Positions 18,155-26,686 are shown, counted from the first letter of the stretch. The stretch: 64,000 nt of DNA from Rohdeia mirabilis (GCA_007750655.1 CP036290.1:3286001-3350000), one strand, 5' to 3'. Numbers and translations: made by a program. Notes: a model not told the origin generated them from the sequence alone.

Positions 18155-18222
18155 TCGACCGACCAATTTGGTGCGGCACCTTTCGTCGGTCCATCGACGA
18201 ACTGGTGCCTGACACCGTACGA
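18155..18222 (+). repeat. 68-bp direct repeat, copy A
   Basis: Begins TCGACCGACCAATTTGGTGC and ends CTGACACCGTACGA. It matches copy B at 66 of 68 positions by eye. It contains three stems: GGTGC-G-GCACC, TTCGTCG-(6)-CGACGAA and GGTG-(5)-CACC. Confidence 0.85.
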
Positions 18223-18311
18223 CCTGACACCGTACGACCGTGACACCATACGACCTGACACCGCGACCGTACGGTGTCTCGACCGTAGGGTGTCTGACCC
18301 CCATCCGCCGC

Positions 18312-18379
18312 TCGACCGACCAACTTGGTGCGGCACCTTTCGTCGGACCATCGACGAACTGGTGCCTGACACCGTACGA
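18312..18379 (+). repeat. 68-bp direct repeat, copy B
   Basis: Second copy of the repeat at 18155-18222, ending 27 bp before the hmgA ATG. Its placement means hmgA would be translated just after a strong RNA structure if transcribed from hppD. Confidence 0.85.
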
Positions 18380-18406
18380 ACCTGCGGCCCGGCCGCGCCC
18401 CTCCGC

Positions 18407-19558
18407 ATGCCGATCTACCAGACCCGCGGCGAGCTGCCGCGCAAGCGCCACCAGGTCCTGCGCCGCCCCGACGGCGAGCTGTACCGCGAGGAGCTCGTGG
18501 GCAACTACGGCTTCAACGGCCCGTCGAGCCTGCTCTACCACACCGAGCAGCCGACGGCGGTCGTGGACACGCGCTGGGTGGCGGACATGACGCCGGTGCA
18601 GGCGCCGTCGAAGGACCACCGCAATCGGCACTTCCGCACGAGCCCGATCCCCCACGGCGGCAACTGGGTCCAGCAACGCACGCCGCTGCTCTTCAACGAC
18701 GACGTGGTCATCTCGATCGCGCGTCCGACCGAGGCCGGGGACTTCTGCTACCGCAACGGCGAGGGCGACGAGCTGCTGTACGTGGCGGACGGAGAGGGCG
18801 TGCTCGAGACCGCGTTCGGCCTGATCGAGTACCGGCGAGAGGATTACCTGGTGATCCCGCGCGGCATCGTGCACCGCCTCGTGCCGAAGCAAGGAGTCGA
18901 GCACTGCGTATTGGTCCACGAGTTCCGCGGCCACGTGACCACGCCGCGCCGCTACAAGAACCAGCAGGGTCAGCTGAAGGAGGGTTCGCCGTTCTCCGAG
19001 CGCGACCTGCGCACGCCCCAGGACCTCTTCCAGCGCTCAGGCCCGGCGACCGTGATGGTCAAGCACGCTGGCCAGCTGCACGAGTACTCGCTCGCGCACC
19101 ACCCCTTCGACGTGGTGGGCTGGGACGGCTACTACTTCCCCTACGCGTTCAATGCGCGCGACTTCGAGCCCCTGGTCGGTCGCTACCACCTGCCGCCGCC
19201 CGTGCACCAGACCTTCGAGGCCGAGGGCGCCGTCATCTGCACGTTCGCGCCCAGGCCGTTCGACTTCGGCGAGGGAGCGATTCCCGCGCCGTACGCCCAC
19301 AGCAACGCCATGAGCGACGAGGTGATCTTCTACGCCTCGAAGGAGTTCATGAGCCGCAAGGGCGTGGAGTACGGAAGCATCACGTTGCACCCGGATGGCG
19401 TGCCGCACGGTCCGCAGCCCGGCAAGACCGAAGCCAGCATCGGTGCCACGTGGACCGACGAGCTGGCCATCATGTGCGACACCTTCCGGCCGCTGAAGGT
19501 GGCCGAGGGTGCGGTGGAGTACGAGGACGAGGGGTACTTCACGAGTTGGGTGGAGTAG
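18407..19558 (+). CDS. hmgA: Homogentisate 1,2-dioxygenase
   Basis: Opens the homogentisate ring to maleylacetoacetate using Fe(II). The cupin-type core shows the family-typical KHAGQLHEYSLAHHPFDVVG, NARDFEPLVGRYHLPPPVHQ and EFMSRKGVEYGSITLHPDG, with many candidate His/Glu iron ligands. I chose ATG 18407 (MPIYQTRGELPRKRHQ) because the frame upstream translates the palindromic repeat array. At 383 residues it is shorter than the ~430-residue proteobacterial enzymes; a short variant seems common in some phyla. It follows hppD after the repeat-filled 318-bp gap and is followed directly by the DUF7710-like gene. Confidence 0.93.
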   Translation: MPIYQTRGELPRKRHQVLRRPDGELYREELVGNYGFNGPSSLLYHTEQPTAVVDTRWVADMTPVQAPSKDHRNRHFRTSPIPHGGNWVQQRTPLLFNDDVVISIARPTEAGDFCYRNGEGDELLYVADGEGVLETAFGLIEYRREDYLVIPRGIVHRLVPKQGVEHCVLVHEFRGHVTTPRRYKNQQGQLKEGSPFSERDLRTPQDLFQRSGPATVMVKHAGQLHEYSLAHHPFDVVGWDGYYFPYAFNARDFEPLVGRYHLPPPVHQTFEAEGAVICTFAPRPFDFGEGAIPAPYAHSNAMSDEVIFYASKEFMSRKGVEYGSITLHPDGVPHGPQPGKTEASIGATWTDELAIMCDTFRPLKVAEGAVEYEDEGYFTSWVE

Positions 19559-19861
19559 ATGGACCGCCGCGTGCCCGAACCCGCAACCGTCTGGATCTTC
19601 CATGGTGATGGGGCACGCTTCGCTGGCGGCGTCTTCACGACCGAAGCGAGCGCGCGGGAGTGGATCAGCGGGAATCGGCTGAATGGTGTCCTCACCGAGT
19701 ACCCGCTCGACGTCGGCGTCTTCCACTGGGCGATCCGCGAGGGCCTCACCAACATGAAGCCCGAGACGCTCGCCGCCAAACGGGACGACCCGCGCTTCAT
19801 CGGCGGATTCACCACCGCATCGCAGCGGCACGTCCACTTCGTGGACGGGTCGGCGAACTGA
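19559..19861 (+). CDS. Small DUF7710-like protein
   Basis: 100-residue soluble protein. The core WIFHGDGARFAGGVFTT, EWISGNRLNGVLTEYPLDVG and FIGGFTTASQRHVHF matches my recollection of the DUF7710 family, for which I know no assigned function. Its ATG abuts the hmgA TAG with no gap, so it is probably co-translated. A GTG a few codons in could also be used. The link to tyrosine catabolism may be only positional. Confidence 0.75.
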   Translation: MDRRVPEPATVWIFHGDGARFAGGVFTTEASAREWISGNRLNGVLTEYPLDVGVFHWAIREGLTNMKPETLAAKRDDPRFIGGFTTASQRHVHFVDGSAN

Positions 19862-19913
19862 CGCGCGCTGCCCGATGCCCCCCGGTGACGATTGGCGTCA
19901 CCTACGCGAAGGG

Positions 19914-19919
19914 TAGGAT
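19914..19919 (+). promoter_or_regulatory. Candidate -10 (TAGGAT) upstream of the lipoprotein gene
   Basis: Reads GGGTAGGATCGAGG, with a spurious-looking ATG 9 nt downstream (33 codons, translating element 1). It is plausibly the ancestral promoter of the lipoprotein gene at 20177, now separated from it by repeat element 1. Confidence 0.35.
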
Positions 19920-19946
19920 CGAGGCGGCATGGCGTTGATAGTCGCC

Positions 19947-20170
19947 GTACGGTTTCGCACACCACTGGGGTGGTCGACCACGAAGAAGTACCGGAGCAAT
20001 CCTCCACCCCGACGAGTCGCGAGCTCTTGAGCAGTCTCCCGGGCAGGAGGCTCGTGGTGGCGACGCGCCGGCGAACGTCCCGCCGCTGGAGGAGTCACCG
20101 CCCGGGCCAAGCACCGATTGCTGCGGTACTTCTTCGTGGTCGACCACCCCAGTGGTGTGCGACTCCGTAC
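19947..20170. repeat. Inverted-repeat element, copy 1 (224 bp)
   Basis: Ends are 55-bp inverted repeats (19947-20001 and 20116-20170) that pair at 52 of 55 positions. Each arm contains hairpin words (CACACCACTGGGGTGGTCG). The ~114-bp interior is diverged from copies 2 and 3 but shares their 3' part (GATTGCTGCGGTACTTC). CGCC flanks both sides and could be a 4-bp target duplication. The right end stops 6 bp before the ATG at 20177, so the element would lie in that gene's 5' leader. There is no coding content. Confidence 0.85.
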
Positions 20171-20176
20171 CGCCCC

Positions 20177-21484
20177 ATGCTGAACCATCGCTCTGCACTC
20201 GCTGCACTCCTGTTCGTCCCGCTCGCCGCCTGCGGGGGTGATGAGGCCCCGACCAGCGCGACCGACTCGCCCGTCCCGACGCCGTCCGCAGCCGCTGCAA
20301 GGTCCGAAGCTGACGGCGCCACCACGTCGGCCCCATCCACCACGTCGACCGAGCCAGCGAAGACGACCCCCGACAACGCCGAGCCCGCCACCCCGCCCAC
20401 CCCCGCCGTCCTCATGGAGGAGCACAGGGTCACCGACCCGGCGCGCCGCAACATGGTCGCGTACCGCCTGCTCGTCCCCGACGACTGGACCCTCGAGGGC
20501 GGCGTCACCGCGGTCGGCCCGGCGTTCCACATGATCCCGACGATCAGCGACGTGACGGTGCGCGCACCCGACGGACGCGGCGTGCGCTTCTGGGGCATGC
20601 TCGAGTACGGCTGGGCGGACGGGCTGTACGGCGAGCTCGGCATGCCACACGAAGGTCGCCCGTTCGTGCCGATCCCGCGCACGCTCGGCGAACACTGGCA
20701 GCGCATGTTCGAGGCCTTCCCCGCGGACGGCGTGACGAACCTCGAGATCGTGTCCGAAGAAGTGCTCCCCGAAGCGACCGAGCAACTGCGCGAACAGCTC
20801 GCACCGCTATACGCGAGCACGCAGCAGGAGAACGCCCAGCTGTACGGCACCGGTCGCACGAAGGAGTTCGACGCAGAAGCGCGGCTGCTCGTGATCCGCT
20901 ACGACCACGAAGGACGCCGGATCGAGGCGACGATCTTCGCGACCGTGCGCCGCGCCATCTACCGCTATCCGAACGGCGCGATCTCGGCCGCCATGTGGAA
21001 CCTCGATCACATGTACGCCGTGTTCGGACCGGTCGGCACGGATCCGACGAGCGACCCGGTGTTGGCGGCCATCGTGCGTTCGAGGCGCGTGGATCCCGCC
21101 TGGCAGGAAGCGATCCAGCGCTGGTACATGGAGCGCAATCGCCAGCTCGTCGCCGAAGGGATGGCGAAGGTGGCGGCGGCCGCGCGCTCGGCGGCGGTGA
21201 CCCGCACGAGCCAGTCCCAGGACGTGCTCGACATCAGCTTCCAGGGCTGGAAGGACCGCAACGCCGCGAGTGACGCGGGCCAGTCGGCGTCGGTGCTCGG
21301 CATCCGCGAACACACCACCTACGTCGAACCGGGCGGCGGCACCGTCGATCTACCCAGCCACTACAACAACGTGTACACCGACGGGCTGGGCCACTACGTC
21401 CTGCACGACGACGCGAACTGGCAGATCAACACCGACCCCGCGTGGAACGGTCGGGATTGGCAGCGGATCGAGGCGCAAAGGTAG
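20177..21484 (+). CDS. Putative lipoprotein, function unknown
   Basis: 435 residues. Residues 1-20 are a lipoprotein signal with lipobox LAAC (Cys ~19), followed by a Thr/Pro/Ala-rich linker to about residue 75. The mature part has RRNMVAYRLLVPDDWTLEGG, mixed alpha/beta content and a C-terminal GGGTVDLPSHYNNVYTDGLG. I do not recognise a family. ATG 20177 is chosen because it opens the signal peptide; the frame upstream is repeat element 1. Expected at the periplasmic face of a membrane. Confidence 0.8.
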   Translation: MLNHRSALAALLFVPLAACGGDEAPTSATDSPVPTPSAAAARSEADGATTSAPSTTSTEPAKTTPDNAEPATPPTPAVLMEEHRVTDPARRNMVAYRLLVPDDWTLEGGVTAVGPAFHMIPTISDVTVRAPDGRGVRFWGMLEYGWADGLYGELGMPHEGRPFVPIPRTLGEHWQRMFEAFPADGVTNLEIVSEEVLPEATEQLREQLAPLYASTQQENAQLYGTGRTKEFDAEARLLVIRYDHEGRRIEATIFATVRRAIYRYPNGAISAAMWNLDHMYAVFGPVGTDPTSDPVLAAIVRSRRVDPAWQEAIQRWYMERNRQLVAEGMAKVAAAARSAAVTRTSQSQDVLDISFQGWKDRNAASDAGQSASVLGIREHTTYVEPGGGTVDLPSHYNNVYTDGLGHYVLHDDANWQINTDPAWNGRDWQRIEAQR

Positions 21485-21843
21485 GCATGCGGCGCCGTAC
21501 CCACTCGGTGCCGCGCTCCAACTTGCCCTCCAGCGGTGCGAGCGTGCCTCGCATGGTCGGCGTCCGAGGCACCGTCAATGCACTCCACGTATCCGGGACC
21601 GGATGAGACGGCGCAGCGTGTGCGGTACTCCCGGTCCGTCGACAGGCCACTTGGTGAGAAGCACGAATGAGGGCGTCGTACCGCGAGGCACTGCGGGCGA
21701 TCCGGGTCGGCTGACCGAGAGGCCGCGGGCGCCATCGATCACCATCCGCGCCACCACAGCCGCTACCAGCGAGGACCCGAACAGGGCGAGCCGACGACGC
21801 GTGCGCTAGCATCCCCCCTCGTTCCCTCCAGCCCCTCGCTCGC
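21485..21843. other. 359-bp intergenic region, no gene seen
   Basis: Short frames on both strands lack recognisable motifs and look like chance frames. The only signal is the TAGCAT hexamer at 21807-21812. There is no clear hairpin after the lipoprotein stop. Confidence 0.5.
21807..21812 (+). promoter_or_regulatory. Candidate -10 (TAGCAT) for the propeller/peptidase gene
   Basis: Reads GCGCTAGCATCCCC, 31 nt before the ATG at 21844. Good match to the GCTAnnnT pattern. Confidence 0.4.
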
Positions 21844-24828
21844 ATGCTCCGCCCCACGGCCCTGCTCGCCGCGCTGCTCGTCACCCTCGTCGGCGCCCCC
21901 ACCCACACGGCTCACGCCCAATCCGCCCTCACCTCGCAGTCCGATCTGCGCGCGCCCGCGGGCCAGTGGCAGACGATCGGCGGCGGGCCCGATCGTTCGC
22001 GCGCGACGCACACCGAGGTTCCGCGCCAGGCCCCGGCCCAGCAGGTGTTCGTCGTCGAGACCGGCGACACGCTCGTGGGCGAGCCGCTGTTCAACACCGA
22101 GGTGCTCGTGCTCGAGACCCGCGTCGCACGCGGCGAGCACCGGATCACCGTCTACGACCTCGAGACCGGTGAAGCCGTCGCCGACCGCGACTTCGAGGTC
22201 CGCGACGGCTGCTTCCCCCACCTCAAGGGCGACGTCCTCGTCCTGCGCTCCGCGATCGACCAGCTCAACGCGTTCGAGCTCAGCACGAAAGGCCTGCGCC
22301 GACTCGCGACCTACAGCGCCGACAGCGGCTTCGTCGGCGCACCCTTCGTGGTCGGCGACGACGTCTTCGTCGGTGAGGGCGCGAGCATCCTGCGCCTCGA
22401 CGGCCGCTACCTCCGGGAGCGCGAGGCGGCGCGCTATCCGAGCCGAGAGTACGGCTCGGTCGTCAGCGCGCTCTACATCGACAGCGGGCCGTACGCCGAC
22501 CAGGGCCGACTCTCGATCGGGTTCCTGACGTCGAACGACCACGGCGCCTCCGGTCGACCGATGGCCGCCGCCTTCGACCCGCTGCGCTCGGAAGAGCCGG
22601 TCGTCACGTCGCGCTACCAGGACCGACTCCGAATCGCATTCCGCGACTCGTGGCCGAACCTGCAGCAGATCGTCGTGTCACCGTTCCAGGGCGGTCTGAT
22701 GTTCTGGAGCGAGGACGGCATCGACGAGATCGAAGGCAACCTGATCAGCGGGATCGGCTACGACGGTGACGGCGATCCCATCGAGGGAGCGTTCGTCACA
22801 CGCTACCCCGTGGCCGCGCGCGACTCGTCGGTCATCGGCCATGTGGATGCGGGCGACGAGGGCCAAGGCGTCTTCCTGGTCGAACACTCGCGCAAGAGCT
22901 TCGGCCGCCGCACGGCCACCGAGATCGGCATCTGTGGCCCGGGCCTCCACGAGCACCTGCTGCCACTGTTCCGCGGTGCCACCTGGGGCCGGGACGTGGT
23001 GCTCCTCGCCGGCCGCGCCTGGCACCCCGAGACTGGGCGGGTGCTGTGGCACGTTCCTGCGCTGGAACGTGCTGCGCTCCTCCCGGCCGAACAGGGCGTG
23101 GTGGCGGTCTTCGACGACGGTCGCGTCGAACGCTGGCGCGTGCGTCCGTTCGAGTCCGAGGCGACGGCGAAAGGGGCCACCCGATCCGCCACCGACGAGC
23201 AGGACGTGGAACCGTTCGACGGCGTCCTCGTGCGCTCCGACGGCGAGGTCGATCCGGGCACGTACGCGATCGTGGGTGGCAACGTCGTCGAGATTCGCGG
23301 CACGAAGGAGCGCGACGTGGCCGCGGCGGACGTGTGGTTCCTGGGCGCAGAGGACGGGACCGTCCACCGGCTCGGCGCCGCGCGCGCGGTCGGGCCGGGC
23401 ATCGACGCCGTGGTCGGAGCTCTCGAAGCGCGCGAGTTCTCACGCTATGCGAACGCGGCCGAGCGCTCGAACGATCCGGATCGCATCACGCGCGCCATCG
23501 CTCGCGGCCAGCGCATCGGCGAGGACGTGGACGACCTCGTCGAAGAGCTCGCGCAGTTGCGGGCGAAGCCCGAGTCGGTGAGCTCGAAGCAGGCCGAACG
23601 CTTCGACGAGTACGAGTCGCAGTTCTCGAAGACGCGCTTCGACACGTGGGTGCGCGCGCTCGCTTCGGTTCGTCCGGACGAGGCGACGTTCGACGCCGTG
23701 CACCAGGCCATGCTCGTGGCGATGCTCGACCGCTCGGTCGGTCTGGAAGACGTGCGCCGCGACGTGCAGGCGCTCCTGCCCGAGGGCATCGATCTTCCGC
23801 TGCGAGCCGATCTGCGCGACTGGCTCGCGTTCGCGCGCTCCACGAGCGCCCACACGATCCGCGTGGTCGAGCCGCCGCCCGAGGACCAGGCCACGATGAC
23901 CTGGGAGGAGCGCCGTTTGGGCATGGCGACCGCGTGGGGCGGCGACGACGTCGTGGGCTTCGAGAGCGAGAACCTGTTCGTGATCTCGTCCCTCGACCAA
24001 CCGGGCGCGATCGCGACGTGCGTGGCGGTGGGCGAACACGTGTGCAGCCTTCTGGAGGGGCTGTTCGCGGGAGGCGAGCACGCGCGCAGCGCCGAGCACC
24101 GCATGGTGGTCTACCTGTACGAGTCCAAGTCGCAGTACTTGAAGCAGAGCTCCGGTGGTGACCAGCGTGTGGCGACCGGACTGTCGTGGACGGCCGGTCA
24201 CTACGATCCGCAGACGGGTGTGGTGCGGCTGTTCCTACCGGCCGGCGAGGGCGACTGGGAGAGCGCTCAACAGACGTTCCGCCACGAACTCGCCCACCAG
24301 TGGATGTCGGAGCGCTGTCCCGGCATTTCGGACGAGCAGTCGAAGCAGCTGAGGACCGATCAGGACGGTTTCTGGATCGTCGAGGGGTTCGCGTGTTTCG
24401 TGCAGGACTTCCGCGTGGACGAGAGGCTGGGCGTGACCGGCGAGCTCGACTCGCGCAGCAACCTCCTCGACGTCGTGGCGAACGCGTCGGCCGACGTGCT
24501 CCTGCCCTGGGACATGCTGACCGAACTCAAGCAAGCGCGTCGCATGGGCTTGTTGATGATCGAGCCGGCAGCGATCGCGCTGACGTGGAGTCTGGGCCGC
24601 ATCATGCCGGTGGACGGGATGGGGCTGTTCTACGCCCAGTCCAATGCACTGGCGTCGTTCCTCTACCACGGTGAGAACGGGAAGTACCGCGACGCCTTCA
24701 TCGAGTACACCCTCGCCTTCTATCGCGGCACGGAAGGCATGGACTTCGAGAAGCACTTCGGACTGTCCCCGAGCGAAGCGGGCCGGCTCGCGGTCGAACA
24801 CGCTCGGACCGTGGTCGGCCGCGACTGA
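21844..24828 (+). CDS. Secreted PQQ-like beta-propeller fused to a gluzincin-type metallopeptidase domain
   Basis: 994 residues with a cleavable signal peptide (~1-25, ending AHAQ). Residues ~40-520 contain blade-like repeats (QWQTIGGGPDRSRATH, then ITVYDLETGEAVADRDF and EDGTVHRLGAAR) typical of PQQ/quinoprotein-like propellers. The C-terminal third has FRHELAHQWMSERCPG, a HExxH zinc motif, and about 30 residues later WIVEGFACFVQDF, which would supply the glutamate ligand. That is a clan-MA arrangement similar to DUF1570-type domains. It is probably exported and acts on peptides or cell-wall material; substrate unknown. The gene is followed 11 bp later by repeat element 2. Confidence 0.8.
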   Translation: MLRPTALLAALLVTLVGAPTHTAHAQSALTSQSDLRAPAGQWQTIGGGPDRSRATHTEVPRQAPAQQVFVVETGDTLVGEPLFNTEVLVLETRVARGEHRITVYDLETGEAVADRDFEVRDGCFPHLKGDVLVLRSAIDQLNAFELSTKGLRRLATYSADSGFVGAPFVVGDDVFVGEGASILRLDGRYLREREAARYPSREYGSVVSALYIDSGPYADQGRLSIGFLTSNDHGASGRPMAAAFDPLRSEEPVVTSRYQDRLRIAFRDSWPNLQQIVVSPFQGGLMFWSEDGIDEIEGNLISGIGYDGDGDPIEGAFVTRYPVAARDSSVIGHVDAGDEGQGVFLVEHSRKSFGRRTATEIGICGPGLHEHLLPLFRGATWGRDVVLLAGRAWHPETGRVLWHVPALERAALLPAEQGVVAVFDDGRVERWRVRPFESEATAKGATRSATDEQDVEPFDGVLVRSDGEVDPGTYAIVGGNVVEIRGTKERDVAAADVWFLGAEDGTVHRLGAARAVGPGIDAVVGALEAREFSRYANAAERSNDPDRITRAIARGQRIGEDVDDLVEELAQLRAKPESVSSKQAERFDEYESQFSKTRFDTWVRALASVRPDEATFDAVHQAMLVAMLDRSVGLEDVRRDVQALLPEGIDLPLRADLRDWLAFARSTSAHTIRVVEPPPEDQATMTWEERRLGMATAWGGDDVVGFESENLFVISSLDQPGAIATCVAVGEHVCSLLEGLFAGGEHARSAEHRMVVYLYESKSQYLKQSSGGDQRVATGLSWTAGHYDPQTGVVRLFLPAGEGDWESAQQTFRHELAHQWMSERCPGISDEQSKQLRTDQDGFWIVEGFACFVQDFRVDERLGVTGELDSRSNLLDVVANASADVLLPWDMLTELKQARRMGLLMIEPAAIALTWSLGRIMPVDGMGLFYAQSNALASFLYHGENGKYRDAFIEYTLAFYRGTEGMDFEKHFGLSPSEAGRLAVEHARTVVGRD

Positions 24829-24839
24829 GCTTTCCGTCC

Positions 24840-25061
24840 TACGGTGTCGCACACCACTGCGGAGGTCGACCCGACAGAAGTACCGGAGCAAAGTGACTCA
24901 CCCGGCGAACGGCGACCCGTCGGGGCGTGCAGGACTCGCGACCAGAACGGCCTGCAGGGCTCGGCCCGTCCAGCGTCCTGGTGGAGCCGCCAGCCCGTTC
25001 GAGCGCCGATTGCTGCGGTACTTCCTCGTGGTCGACCACCGCTGTGGTGTGCGACACCGTA
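24840..25061. repeat. Inverted-repeat element, copy 2 (222 bp)
   Basis: Arms at 24840-24891 and 25008-25061 are inverted relatives of each other (TACGGTGTCGCACACCAC at one end, its complement at the other). The interior matches copy 3 at most positions, including GTCCTGGTGGAGCCGCCAGC. It fills almost the whole gap between two convergent genes, so as RNA it could fold into a long hairpin and end both transcripts. Confidence 0.88.
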
Positions 25062-25069
25062 TGGAGTCG

Positions 25070-25846
25070 TCAGACCCGACCCACCCGCAACGCGAGCGGC
25101 CAGCACACGAGGCGCCGCTCGTCGAGCCCCCAAGCGGCGTCGAACTCGGGCCGTAGCGCCGCGACGGGATCCTCGCCGCGCGCGTCGATGAAGCGGCGCA
25201 CGCTCGACCAGGTGCCCAGGTAGGCGAGCAGTTGCTCGAGCGTCCACTCGAGCTCCATCGCGAATTCGGACGTCTCGACGCGCTCGAACGGGAACGCCAG
25301 CTTCGCGTAGCCGTCCTCCACGTGGATGCGCTCGGGCGGCCAGTAGCTCCCGACCACAGCGCGGTACAGGTGGCGCACGACGGCGTCGACGGCGGGCTCG
25401 ACTGTCATCAGGTCGTAGCTCCACTCCGCCAGGATCGCGCCCGGCCTGGCGACGCGGCGCACCTCGGCGTGGAAGGCATCGATGTCGAACCAGTGGAGCG
25501 CCTGGGCGACCGTGACGAGATCGACACTCGCGTCGTCGAGCGGTGAACCTTCCGCGCGCGCTTCCAAGTACGTCACCCGTGGGTGCGGACGCGCGGCGGC
25601 GAGCTGCTCCGCGCTGGCGTCGGTGGCGACGACGCGCTGCATGTGCTCGGCGAGCGCGCAGGCCGACTGTCCGCTCCCCGCCCCCACGTCCCACGCGAGG
25701 CCGCACGCGGGAACGATCGACGCGAGGTGCGCGAACAACTCGGCCGGATAGGTCGGCCGCGCCTTGGCGTAGTCCGCGGCGTGGCCCGAGAAGTGGTCGG
25801 GAAAGTCGGCGTCGAGGGCACCGGTTGCAGCGGGATCGGACGGCAT
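25070..25846 (-). CDS. Class I SAM-dependent methyltransferase
   Basis: 258 residues with a Methyltransf_11-like fold. Motif I is DVGAGSGQSACALAEH, the motif II acidic position is VVATDASAEQL, and motif IV/V is VDLVTVAQALHWFDID. The ALHWFD signature is typical of small bacterial methyltransferases of unknown substrate. ATG 25846 is supported by TAGGAT ending exactly 7 nt upstream, which suggests a leaderless mRNA; an upstream in-frame ATG would overlap the preceding gene. It lies 10 bp after the zinc-ribbon membrane protein. Confidence 0.88.
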   Translation of the reverse strand: MPSDPAATGALDADFPDHFSGHAADYAKARPTYPAELFAHLASIVPACGLAWDVGAGSGQSACALAEHMQRVVATDASAEQLAAARPHPRVTYLEARAEGSPLDDASVDLVTVAQALHWFDIDAFHAEVRRVARPGAILAEWSYDLMTVEPAVDAVVRHLYRAVVGSYWPPERIHVEDGYAKLAFPFERVETSEFAMELEWTLEQLLAYLGTWSSVRRFIDARGEDPVAALRPEFDAAWGLDERRLVCWPLALRVGRV

Positions 25847-25853
25847 GTGGGCG

Positions 25854-25859
25854 ATCCTA
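25854..25859 (-). promoter_or_regulatory. Candidate -10 (TAGGAT), 7 nt from the methyltransferase ATG
   Basis: The minus strand reads GCGCTAGGATCGCCCAC then ATG. At the usual -10 spacing, transcription would start at or next to the A of the start codon. The hexamer overlaps the stop codon of the upstream gene. Confidence 0.5.
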
Positions 25860-26315
25860 GCGCGACGTCGAACCGCCATCAGCCGCTGCCCGTTCCGACT
25901 CCCCATTGGCGATCGACGCCGTGCAGCGGTGGCACGGGCCGCGGCTCTTCCTTCTCGCTGCACGGAACAGCCCATCCTCGATGCCGAGTCGAATGCCCCT
26001 CGTTCCGCAACGCGGGCAGCGCAGCGACCACTGCAGCGCGTTCATCACGACGATGCCCGTGCCAGCGCAGGCGAAGATCCAGGGCCTCGGGTCGGCGAGG
26101 TGCTCCGCCGTCCAGGTCCATGGCTGCAAGCAAACGGCGACGAAGAGCGCCTGGAGCAGCGTCCCGACGACGAGCAGCAGAACGTCCCAGCGCGGACCCG
26201 GCTTCCACACCAGAACCACCCCCGTCCCCGCCACGAAAACGACCCAGACCAGGAGGATCCTGCCCACGTACTGGAGCTGGTCGAAGTCGGCCGGAGCGAG
26301 TGCCTCGGAGTTCAT
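25857..26315 (-). CDS. Small membrane protein with zinc-ribbon-like cysteines
   Basis: 152 residues with hydrophobic stretches near 19-37, 43-63 and 80-94. A soluble tail carries CPRCG and, 24 residues on, CHRC, a likely four-Cys zinc ribbon. No family recognised. It is between a small lipoprotein gene (58 bp upstream) and the methyltransferase (10 bp downstream), all in one direction, so a short operon is possible. Confidence 0.65.
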   Translation of the reverse strand: MNSEALAPADFDQLQYVGRILLVWVVFVAGTGVVLVWKPGPRWDVLLLVVGTLLQALFVAVCLQPWTWTAEHLADPRPWIFACAGTGIVVMNALQWSLRCPRCGTRGIRLGIEDGLFRAARRKSRGPCHRCTASIANGESERAAADGGSTSR

Positions 26316-26373
26316 GCGCTTCGATACGCGGTGGACGGCGTCGGCATTCGACGCGGCTCGACGACGACCGCCG

Positions 26374-26679
26374 TCACTCCGGCACCGCGATCCTCTCGCC
26401 CTCGCGCTCGAGCGTGACCACGCCGTCGACCGTTCGCACCTGCACGACGTCGTCGGCCGCGAGCGTCGCCACGACCCTCCCGTCGAAGAACAGCTCGAGG
26501 CCGCGCACTTCGACCGTGTGGCCCGCCGTCTCGTAGACGGGTCCGCGCGCCGAGCCGGTGACGATCAGTGCCACATCCGCGTCCGGCGGGTCCGAACAGG
26601 CGGCTGGAATCAACAGCAGCCCGGCGAACAGCGCGCTGCGGAACGGGTGGACGGCCATCGGATCGTGGGCGGCGTGCAT
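26374..26679 (-). CDS. Small putative lipoprotein
   Basis: 101 residues. Signal peptide with lipobox PAAC (LFAGLLLIPAACSDPP), then ~70 residues with HTVEVRGLELFFDGR and VVTLEREGERIAVPE, probably a small beta domain. ATG 26679 is favoured over ATG 26658 because TAACAT ends exactly 7 nt upstream, the spacing seen at two other genes here. Function unknown. Confidence 0.65.
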   Translation of the reverse strand: MHAAHDPMAVHPFRSALFAGLLLIPAACSDPPDADVALIVTGSARGPVYETAGHTVEVRGLELFFDGRVVATLAADDVVQVRTVDGVVTLEREGERIAVPE

Positions 26680-26686
26680 GGCCCCG

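Larger units (their letters stand above)
18101..18379. repeat. Array of short palindromes (GGTGCCTGACACC / GGGGTCTGACTCC type) between hppD and hmgA
   Basis: The gap is packed with related palindromic words: GGGGTCTGACTCC (twice), GGTGCGGCACC (twice), GGTGCCTGACACC (twice), plus half-words CTGACACCGTACGA and GGTGTCTGACCCC. Two 68-bp copies inside (18155-18222 and 18312-18379) differ at only two positions. TTCGTCG...CGACGAA adds a 7-bp stem in each. The style recalls REP sequences mobilised by RAYT transposases; no such transposase lies in the window. Confidence 0.8.

Noticed and set aside
18290-18406. N-terminal extension of hmgA (39 codons)
   Set aside because: It translates the palindromic repeat array; the family core begins at ATG 18407.
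21575-21757. 60-codon minus-strand frame in the 21.5-21.8 kb gap
   Set aside because: No motif, promoter or coding signal; probably chance.
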